DNA of 64,000 nt from Nymphalis io (taxonomy: Eukaryota; Arthropoda; Insecta; Lepidoptera; Nymphalidae). Where the stretch lies: contig NC_065917.1 of assembly GCF_905147045.1 (NCBI RefSeq), positions 1,876,501 to 1,940,500 on the forward strand, written 5' to 3'. Under the pieces are notes generated by a model, which saw only the letters and a program-made list of their open reading frames with translations, made no database searches and was not told the origin of the DNA. Position numbers and translations under genes: made by a program. Below are positions 12,101-24,100 of the stretch, one piece after another; position 1 is the first letter of the stretch; each line of letters begins with the position of its first letter.

Positions 12101-15100
12101 ATATTTAAAATACATTAAAAATCATAAGTAAATACGGCGTATTACTCCATAAAAAATTAAACAGATAATACAAAAAGATGGAGTTAGTATTCGTTGATTA
12201 ATGAATTCTATGCAAGATAAATAATTTAATCGTATTTAATTAACATAAATATTATTATAATATAATTCTTAGAAAGGTAACTACTGTGTTTCTTGCCGGT
12301 TCTTCTCGGTTGAACTACCATTCCGAAATTACGTAGTTTTATATTTAATTTAAAATTTTGATTTTATTAAAAGACGTATCCGAGTTTGACATTTGTTTAT
12401 CAACGTGATTTGAACACGCATGTGTATGTGTGTGCGTTATTTATTATGATTTATATACGCCTATTAATTGCGACAGTGATATATAAATTTAAAAAAATCC
12501 TTATAAATATTAAGCTGAATACATTTATACCTTGTTCAAATTTAAATTTTTCATGTTTTAAAAAAAAACGTTTTGTTCTAGGTTTTGCCCATCAGTGTTT
12601 ATATATCTCGGTTTGGTTGTGCCGGCGATATGGTTGATAGAATTACACAAGGTCGATCTCCGTTTACAGAAGAAGACAAATATCACTTATATAGAGGTAA
12701 GAAATTAATGTCGATCGTTTCGTACTAATTCACTTTGGTGGCAGGGCTTTGTCAAGACCACTTTTCACTTTTTTTTCTTTTTGTTGGGTTACCCACTCAT
12801 CTTGTATTCAGCGCTGGGGTAGAGCGAGAGTCAGGTGGCAAAGGGCGCCATAAATCAAATTTGAAAAACAACTGCCAACAAATAAAATTTTGATGGCGCC
12901 TTTTGACGCACGGGGGTGGTGTCCCATTTGTCTGTAGTTACAGTGGCTTCATCATCCTTCAAACCAGAACACGATAATATTAAGTATTGTTATTTGGCGG
13001 TAGAATATATAAACGAGTGGTACCAATCATTAACACCAAGTACTACTGGAGATATGTCAGTAGTTTCTTTTTCGATATTTATCTTGTTGGCTTAGTAGAT
13101 AGAAACGAGTGTTTTTAACGAATCATGATTTCTCGAATGAGCGTTCGATTTTACTTTACTTAATTCGTTTTTTTTTTTTGGTCAAACAATACATCCAACG
13201 GAAATCTCGCGTCGCGTGATATCCACCCTACACTTTGGAGCAGCTTGGTGACAAAATCGCCTGACCTTTTTTTTTGAAAGAAGAAAAAGAAAGAGAGGGA
13301 AAATGTGACCATTTGATTAATTTAGTTTAAAATTCTAGACAGAGATTCCAATTCCTGGAGCGACCAAGATCCCAACAGATATGTGGGTGACCCTGATTGA
13401 ACAGTTCCTGATGCTGACCCTCATCGTGGGGAGATGGCTGTTACCCAAGGGTGATCTGACCAGGGACCAGCTAAGTCAATTACTTCTGGTATACATTGGT
13501 AAGAATAGCTTTTACATATTATACATATTAGAAAAAATATTTTCCCTCCGTGTCTGTATGTTTGAACGCGATTAACTCAAAAACTAGTGAACGGATTTTA
13601 ATACGGTTTTCACCAATGGAATGATTCATGAGGAAGGTTCAGGAGTATATTTCATTATGGTTTTGTGTAAATTGACTGAAGTATGGCGATGATGGAGCCG
13701 AGATGGCCCAGTGGTAAGAACGCTGAATCTTAATCGACGATCGTGGGTTCAAGCCCGGGCAAGCACCACTGAATTTCCATGTGCTTAATTTGTTTTTATA
13801 ATTCATCTCGTGCTTGACGGTGAAGGAAAACATCGTGAGGAAATCTGCATGTGTCTAATTTCATTGAAATTCTGCCACATGTGTATTCTACTAACCCGCA
13901 TTGGAGCAGCGTGTTGGAATAAGCTCCAAACCTCCTCCTCAAAAGGGAGAGGAGACCTTAGCCCAGCAGTGGGACATTAACAGGCTGTTACTGTACTGTA
14001 CTGTACATATACAGACAGGTCTTACATACACATGTTTTGATAGTACTTAATCGCTCGCGATTTCACCCGTATCAGAGGGAGAGGGTCGGGTAATCGGTAA
14101 AAAAGTAGCCTATACCCATCCTTAGGGTGCAAGCTTCTTACCAAATGTTATCAAAATCGGTTCAGTGGCTTATAGACAATTTTTGTTCGCATTAATAATT
14201 GTATTATATATTTGATATATACCATATAAATTAAAAAAGTTATTTCATTTTAGGTACAGCGGCCGATATAATCGAGTTCTTCGATTCTTTCAAAGATGAA
14301 AAAGTTGCCACGGAGAAGGTCCTCGTGTTGTTGACATTAGCGATCTGGTCGTGGTCCCTCGTGCAGTTCACAGTCGTCCTGACAGCGACGAAGTCGCGGA
14401 AGACACGCGGGACAGCCAATAGGTCTGACATGTACGTATGTGGAGCACGCATGCTACACGCACACGCACACTGCACGCGGGTGGACTGGAGACAATATAG
14501 AAATGTCAATTTGACGTTTCTTTTTTTTTAATTCGCGTCTAGGTAGCGAAAACATTTCACACAGCCTAGAGAGGTTTATTTATGAAATGTCAAAATAATC
14601 ATATTTGTATCAATAATTAAATTTATTTAAGATTGAAAAATATTAAATTATAATTCTTTAATATATATTTCTTTTTAATTAATTACTTCTTATTGATTCT
14701 CAATATGTAAATAACAGATTATATTAAAATTTAGTTCTCTTAAATGAAATTAGTTATCGATTTTCTTGTCGTCTTCTTGCAAACGAAACAGTGTCTCCTC
14801 TCCAACAGATTTCAAACATACATAATCATTATATACACATACTCTTTATATATACATACTCATTATATACAATTAAACATTGTACATTTGAGTTGTATAT
14901 TAATAAAGATCCTTGACAAAAACGTATTCATATAACCCTTTAACAGAGCTAAATCAACTTGGTGATGTTTTACGTTTGTCACCAAGTACCGTCAGCGGAT
15001 AAAAAAATTAACAAATACATTTATATATTTTTTTAATTATAGGTAACTAATATTATATATATTAATGGTAATTTTTAATCATGTGAACAAACTCCACTTA

Positions 15101-18100
15101 ACAAGCACGTTACTTCTAATAGACCGGGAGATTCCAGGAAAATAAGGAAAAAATAAGAAAACAGGAAAATAATAAAAGGAAAATAATGGTCATTGCGCTG
15201 GCATCGGCGGCCCGATCGTGTTGGTGTTAATCGAACGTGTCCGATAAATTACGAGTGTTAAACGATTTGTTCCACAAATTCTTGTATTTTCCGATAGTCG
15301 ATGAAATAAGAAATAGCCTACCAGCATAATGGTATACTTCTCCGGTGTGACTTACAGCCCGCCATACCGATTAGAACACATTAATTTAAAAAAAAAAAAA
15401 TTGTAACTGGCTAATTTTTGCACAGCCAAGCAACATCGAGTAGCGATGCGCAAAAATCACCATGCTATACCTTTCCGACGGTTCCAAATGGCCGCCATGC
15501 CAACACAAAGGTGTATTTTTTGTTTTACAAAGTGATGTACCAGCCTTTATATTTTTTACCGGTTCTTTGTATGATCATAAATAGAAGTCTAATAATGCCT
15601 GTGTGTGCGTATGTGTGCAAATATTTCTCCATTCCTCTACATTTGTGGCATTAAATTTTCTCTGAAGATTTATTTTACTGAACAAGTATTTTGGTCAACA
15701 ACAAACAAAAGTTAACAAAGCCAAAGGAACTAATTATGGAAGAGGTTGTATATATAGACATATTTCTAATATTTCAGCTAGATTTATTGAGTACAATATC
15801 GGCTTCTAATTCTCATATATTACTTTATATATTATATATAAACTTATGTATACATATATCTTACTGTCACGGATCTCAAATAACTATTCACAATCATATA
15901 ATAGCCACGCTTGTTGCCTTTAATGTATATTATATATAATTGTACATAACGTGATTCGCTTCATGTAATATATAACACGATTAATTTTAACATTATAATA
16001 ATAATAATATTAAGTAATCCCGTTTCACGTTGTACGTGATGAGTTATTTATCGAGGACTCCTCGATGCTTTGAGGAGATTGGAACAATCACTAGAGGTTA
16101 TAAGGGAGAGTTCAATTTTTTAAATTATTTATTAAAGAATCCTCAACTGCTAACACATTGAAGAATAAATATTTGCGTGAGTCCACGTTGATATTTTGAT
16201 TTTTCGCATTGTTCTGTGACGACAAAATAAGGTAAAAAAAGTAATAGCTTGTAAATATACAATTTGATGGTAGAACTCACCATATATTCTGCCGCAATAA
16301 TACTCAGTAGCGTTTCGGTATGAAGGCTGAATGAAAAAGTTTAACTACAGGCACAAGGGACATAACATCGTAGTAGTAAAAAAAAGTCCCCAAGGTCGAT
16401 GGCACATTGAGAGTGATGACCATTCGCCATTAGGTAGCCTATTTTCCCAGCCGCCTATTTTATAAAAAAACAAACGAACTACTTAAGTTAAATAAACCTT
16501 TTTAAGTGTAAGTTTTGAACTTATTTATTCATTGCTTTTATTTTATTATATTCTCCTCCCTATATAAAGGAGAGACAGTCCAGCAGTGGGATTCACACAG
16601 ACTGTTAGACATAAAGATACAAACGTAACAGCTCTTTTATTAGTCAAGCGGATTTGTGCGAGACGAACGTACAATCCTAATTTAAGATTCAAATATTCTG
16701 AGTCATCTCGGTTCCTTATAATTTTATTTATTCAGAATTACCAGTTAACAAATTAAATGTAAATATGACGTGCAAAAGAGACAAAAAATATCTAGTGAAA
16801 AATAAAAAAGTGGTTAGTGTCTAGTGGCTAGAACGCGTGAATAATAACCGATGATCGTGGGTTCAAACCTGGGTAAGCACCACTGAATTTTCATCTCGTG
16901 CTTAATGGTGAAGGAAAACATCATCGTGAGGAAACCTGCATGTGTCTAATTTCATTGAAATTATGCCACATGTGTATTCTACCAACCCGCATTGGAGCAG
17001 CCTGGTGGAATAAGCTCCAAACCTTCTCCTCAAAATTGAGAAGAGGCCTTAGCTCAGCAGTGGGACATTACCAGGCTGTTACTATAATTAAAAAATAATT
17101 ATATATATATATATGTTTTATTATATATAGGAATACAAGCACCGCGTGCTGTTGCTCCATCGAAGTGTGTGCTATAATCATGAATATAGCGTTGCAGGAC
17201 GCGCCATTTTTAGCTTTTCGACTCCTAATCATCGCTCACTATAAGATTATCAATTACATGAATATTTTCTTCACTTGCAAGAATACATTGGTGAGTATAT
17301 GTCGATCATACTTGGTGTTAAGTATGACCACTCATCACACACTCAAGCGGCGAAAAGCAATACTTTGTATAGTTTATTTTTTACTGGTGGGCTTTGTGCT
17401 TCCGTCTGGGCAGGTACCACCCACTCGTCAGATATTCTACCGCAAAACAGAAGTACTTGGTATTGTTGTTTTCCGATTTGAAGGATGAGTGAGCCAGTGT
17501 AATTACAGGGACAAGGGACATAACATCTTAGCTCTCAAGGTTGGTGGCGCATTGGCGATGTAAGCGATTAAAATTTCCAACAATGCCAATGTCTATGGGC
17601 GTTGGTAACCACTTATCATCAGGTATACTATAATAAAAAAAGTCTTATCATGTAAGTTTGATGGGGTCTGACGATGAGCCAGTACAGGATATAATATCTT
17701 AGTTACAAGGACGCATTGATGATACAATGAAATATAGGTAATACTTGGAGCCCTATATTTTTAGTCTGCTTACCTATATGAATTTAAATAATGTAACGGA
17801 ACGCTCGTGTGCTAAAGGTTATGCAATGAGTAAGTTCATGGGTGATAGCAGACTTTGGGAACGAAACGATCGCCTCCTGGCTGTTTCTATGTTATATTGA
17901 AAATTTGTAAACAAATCCTGCTGCCTGTTATACTAATTAAGTAAAGTAAGGTTATGTTATTGAAAATTATATATAATGCTTTTTATATTATATACTTTTA
18001 TATATCTCCAGGTAATATTACTCCAGATATATCGCCTCTATGTATTACACTTAGAGAGAGTCGATGAAGTGAACAGCGGTTCCGTATATAGAAAGAAACA

Positions 18101-21100
18101 CAAACATAAATCTAACGATAGGACAGAAAGAGACAAAAAACATAGGTAAGTGACCTTTAACCTATAAAAGTCCCACATAATATATGTACATGAGGAGTTT
18201 ATACATTTTATATTGACGTTTATTTAAAGATATAATGAGAAATTATTACTAAAAACGCGATTTGAACCTGTGTGCACACTCTTTAATGACATTTCGTTTC
18301 AGAAATAAAAAAGCGAAGAAGAACAAAAGGCGGCACGAAACTGGTGAAACTTCGATATCGGTGATAAGCGATCCCAGGAGACAGGATCGAGTTGAAACCG
18401 GTCGGATCCGGTGAGTACGGTTTCAATAACTGAATACGTTAGTGGATATTAAATATATAAATATTGTAATATTGTTGCCGGTTGCCTTTTTTTTATAGGA
18501 AGCCAACACAATGTACAATGTTTTTACATGTCTGTCCCAGAAAATAACAATTCCAAATTATGACTTATTAACACTATACATCGCAATTATATCCTAACTC
18601 ATAATGTAATTTCACATTTTCATGTGTGTATGTATGTATATTTAACTATATCCCTAGGTAAAAATAGAGTTTCCGATGAACCATCTGCCTCAAAATTAAT
18701 TTCCAGTAGAGGATGATATTTATCAATAGAGCAAACATGTGTGGTATCTTGGACATTGATCTTAATAATATTAGTAAAAACTAGGTCTAAAACTTTTCCG
18801 TAAACGTTATTAGCTTTGTTTATTTGTGATAGGCCGGTTAAATCCATAAAATCCTGGACAACTGCGTTAGTTGATGAGTTTGTGTTATGTACATATAATT
18901 TTTTTGAATTGTTTTCACTAGAAACTCACTGTATAGATGGTATATTAAAGTCACCATACATTAATGTTTTTTTTTTGTTATAGAATTATTTTTTCTATAT
19001 TTTGTATAAAAACATCAAATATTTCCGATTTTAAAGGAGAAGGTAAATAGAGTGCACAAATTGATACAACGTTATTTTCTATAATTACGTTTACCCAAAG
19101 ATCCTCATACTTCGTTTCCCACGCACTCGTGGGATTTTTTGGGAGGGTTCACTAACCCTATAACTTTTAAGTTTTTTTGATATTGCCAATAAACCCCCCC
19201 CCCCCCCCCACCATCCACCTTTGTTGTTTCAGTTGTTTCTCTGTCCCGTTTGTATACGTTATACCTGTCATCTATAAATTCATTATTATTTATGTGTCTA
19301 TTTAGCCACGTTCCTGTAAATACTATCATATCAAATTCCGTATTAAGTAAAGCACAATAAATATATTTAGTTTTAGTCCTTACACATCTTACGTTTTGAT
19401 AAAAAATATTTAAACTATTAAACATTAAGTACAAAAGGTATTTTATCTTTGTTTATATTTGCTTGTATGGAAACCAGACAACTGATATACTGCGTATACT
19501 TTTCTTTTGTAAATACATACTTATATAGATAATTACACCCAGACTCAGAACAAACAGACGTGTTCATGCACACATATGTCTGTCCTGAGTGCGAATCTTC
19601 AGCGTGAAAGGCAAGTCATCTACCAACCTACGCCAACCGGCCTGTCAATTAACTAACATATACCTATTCGAAGAGCCAAATTGTATTTCTAAAAAAATAT
19701 AAAATAACTAAGGAGTGAATTAAAACGTCTGAACAAATTTGGATGCTCCGTTTAATTGATTATTGAAATACATGTTTCCCACCGTCTAAACTAACAAATG
19801 TTTTTCCCATGAATTTATTTGCTTAGTTAGGTTTTCCAGTAATCCAACGACAAAATGCACTGATGCAGTTTTAGGTTTTTATTGTAAATGTTCTTCGTGG
19901 TACTGGTTGCATAACTACCTTGCGACTGACTGTCAATACTCAATGAATCAATTTAATAATAACAAAATGAAACCTTTGTGTTGGTATACAAGGCGTAGAC
20001 TGAAACGCTACGACCTTTTCACCAAATTGTCAAAATCATATTGTTCAACTTTTTTTATGGTCTTTACCTTTATTACGTCATATTTTTTTGATTAATAAAG
20101 TTCCTTATTATTATCTGTTATTATTAATCAAAGATATTTTACACCGTATTTATATTCTACTACCACAGATAATTAAAATTTTTAAAGATTTGACATATTC
20201 CTAAAAATGACATATAATATTTTTTTTTTTTGTATTTATTTATGTCGTATAACAATTTTATCTAATAATTTAGGATTTTAGTGAATAAGAGGCTATGCTT
20301 TGATTTTATATCTGTATATAATCATAAGGGTTGTTTTACTATTTAACTATTAAGTAACTATTAAGTTTTTTACCGGTTTTTGTTTATATAATATATATTC
20401 GGAATAATAATCGAGTACTTTTAAGAACTTACTTAAACAAAGTACATATATTCTGATTTTGAAAAGATTGCGCGAATCTCTTTTGTTTCTGACTATCGCA
20501 ATTTCGGGCTATTACCGTATAGTCTATGTAACCGTGGCTATAACTCAGGTCATTCTAAGCTGTTAAAGTCGTTTGGCGCGCCCTTTGCTAGGGTTGAGCG
20601 AGTGTCGATATATCGATACAATTTAATGTAAGCGATTAATATAGTTTTTATTATTATAATAGCAAACTGGCTCATGTAACCTGATGGTAAGTCACCGACC
20701 ATAGACATTAGCACTGTAAGAAATATCAATCATCCCCTATATAGTTAATGCGCCACCAACCTTGGGAACTAAGGTGTTATGTCCCTTGTGCCTTTAGTTA
20801 CATTCTCACACGCTTCAAACCGGAAAACAACAGAACTAAGTATTGAATTTTAGCGGTAGAATATGTGATAAATGTGGGTGGGTGGTTTCTACCCAGACGG
20901 GCATCACAATGCCTTCTCATCAAGTAAATGGCTATTAGAAGCGGTTTTTTTATTGAAAATAGTATAACTAGGCAGATGAACGCACCCGTATGGCGTTGAT
21001 TGTTACATATGTCCCCAAATGTTAGATGCCATTTTTTTTGATGAATAGGAACGAAAGTTGTTACTCAAAAGTATATACAAGTTAAAGTTCGCGATTTCGT

Positions 21101-24100
21101 CCACGTGTTAGGGAAAGGGGGTTAGATGTTTGGTAAGAAAGCCTTCCTTCCTTGGGATTCAAGCTTACTTCATTTCAAGTTCCATCAAATTCAGTTCAGT
21201 GGTATATATATACATGAAGGCGTAACGACAGTAAGAGTTACTTTCAGTATATATATTTTTCCTGAGACATTTTTCACACACGGCCATCTGATCCCAAATT
21301 AAGCTTGTACAAAGCTTGTGCTATGGAAACCAGACAACTGATATACTAAATACATACTTATATAGATAATTACACTCAGACTCAGGACAAAGAGACATGT
21401 TCGTGCACACAAATGTCTGGCCTGGGAATCGAACCCACAACCTTCGGCGTGAAAGGCAAGTATCTACCAACCACGCCAACCGGCTCGTCAAATATTTGGT
21501 ATTGCTATATAAATATGGGAATATAATCTATTTCATATGTTGCCACCCACCTTGGAAGTGGACGTGGATTGCACCGCTTCGCCTTATGATAGCTAAGCCA
21601 GTAAATGAAAGATGTCTGTAATGAGTGACACATAAACTGGTATATATACCGTAACAGCCTGTGAATGTCCCACTGCTGGGCTAAAGGCCTCCTCTCCTCT
21701 TTTTGAGGAGAAGGTTTGGAGCTTATTCCACCACGCTGCTCCAATGCGGGTTGGTGGTATACACATGTGGCAGAATTTCAGTGAAATTAGACACATGCAG
21801 GTTTCCTCACGATGTTTTCCTTCACCGTAAAGCACGAGATGAATTATAATCACAAATTAAGCACATGAAAATACAGTGGTGCTTGCCCGGGTTTGAACCC
21901 ACGATCATTAGTTAAGATTCACGCGTTCTTACCACTGGGCCATCTCGGCTCTGGTATATATAGGTATTCATAATTTAATCACTAAATATTGTAAAACAAA
22001 TATCACCGCTACGCCTGTCTGTCTGTCCGCGTTAAACTCAAAAGCAACTAAACTGATTTTCATATGGTTTTCACCGATAGACAGAGTGATTTAGGAAAAA
22101 GGTTTAGATCTATAAATCATAAAAAAGATAGTGAAAATTGGCTGAAATATGACGATGATTGTTGAAATTATCAGAAAAATTTTACTTGTGGTAGAGCTTT
22201 GTGCAAGTTCGTCTGGGTAGGTACCACCCAATCAGATATTCTACCGCAAAACAGCAGTACTCGATATTGTTGTGTTCCGGTTTGAAGGGTGAGTGAGTCA
22301 ATGTAATTACAGGCACAAGGGACATAAAATCTTAGTTCACAAGGTTGGTGGCGCATTGGCTATGTAAGATGGTTGACATTTCTTACAATGCCAATGTCTA
22401 AGGGCATTGGCGACCACTTACAATCAGGCTCATATGCTCCTCCGCCTTCCTATTCTATAAAAAAAAAAACATGACGATGGAGTTTGACACGCCGCGTAAA
22501 TCAAAGTAAAGATTTATATGTATTACGATATAAACTTTTTATTTAAATCCATTAGGTAAATATATATGAATAGTAAGCATTTTATCGTTTGCATTGTTTA
22601 TATAAACACTATCCCATCACTAGAAATAGATATTTGGGGTTCCCCGTGTCAAGGTGACTCGGCTCGCCCGCTTGTATTGTAGGCAATTTGTAAATAATAT
22701 TATTATAAACGACGTATCGTTGCCCGTGAACACCCACTTTTATTTTATTTATTTATTTAAAACAAATCGTAAGACACACAGATAAGTGCAGAGTGTTACA
22801 CAATTACAGGTATTTAAAACAATCTAAACTAATATTATAAATGTGAAAGTAACTCTGTTCGTTACGCTATAACGGCTAAATCACTGAACCGATTTTGATG
22901 AAATTTGGCATGAAACAAGCTTGAATCCTAAGGAACGACGACTTCGAGCGAAAACTAGTATTAAATTAAAAAAAAATCACTCTTTAAATTAAATATTAAC
23001 GTTCTTACTAATTATAAACGTTAATGAGCTCTTGTGTAAAGCACTTCTCTCTTTCTGTCATTATAGATTTGACGTTTAAAAGAAAATGACAGCATCACGT
23101 TCATACGTGATGCTTAATGACATTTATATAATGGCTGTCAAATCTTAGATATAACATAAATTAAAAAAAAAATTAAAAGCAAAGACAAGCAATTCTCATT
23201 CTCTATATATAAAGACTAAAATAATTATAAAATTTGACTGGCCGGTTAGCGTGATTTGTATATACTTGCCTTTCACGCCGAAGGTTGTGGGTTCGATTCC
23301 AGGACAGATATTTGTGTGCATGAACATGTCCGTTTGTCCTGAGTCTCGCTGTAATTATCTATATAAGTATGTATTTACAGAAGAAAAATAGTATACGTAG
23401 TATATCAGTTGTCTGGTTTTCATAGTACGAGCTCTGCTTAGTTTGGGTCAGATGGCCGTGTGTGAATGTCCCAGGATTTTAAAAAAAAAAAACCATAATC
23501 ATAAATGCTACTCAATGTATTATTTCCACTATATGTCACTGTTACTTTTCAAACCAGAATATAACAATATCAAACCGTGTCGGTACGAAAACCGCACCAA
23601 GTTTTCACAAGATAGTGAAATTTTGAATAATTGGTTGAGATTTTGAATAATCTGTGGTATTTATCATGAATTAAATATGGGCGAAGTTGTTCTCGAAACT
23701 TTGGTAGTAAAATAAAAATACAATAGTGTTGTTTTATAAATAAAGACATATTAATAGATAACTGTTCGTAGAGCTGTTAGCGAATCGCATGAAATATTTC
23801 AATCTAAGGTTTCTTTATAAATACGGCTTCTTCGATTGGAATAATGCATTTGGCATCCAGAAGTGAAAACTGATTTTGTAAAATCATCGAATAAGTTTTT
23901 TTTTTAAATAGAACAATAATTCTTCTTAAATATCCAAAATAAAACAATTGACCACATTCAAAAAATCACAAGTCGCGCCAATAATGAATTAATTACTTTA
24001 ACTTTCTGTCCACCAACAAAATGGCGGTTTTTAATTAGCGCGCGTTTCTATTTTTTTAACAACGCTGTTATATAGATCAAGGAATCTCCTAACTGTATAT

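Noticed and set aside
21593..21853. Open frames containing MCLISLKFCHMCI and similar (also at 16898, 30522, 38863)
   Set aside because: The same peptide appears wherever a SINE A copy is crossed, in both orientations. It is a by-product of the repeat, not a gene family.
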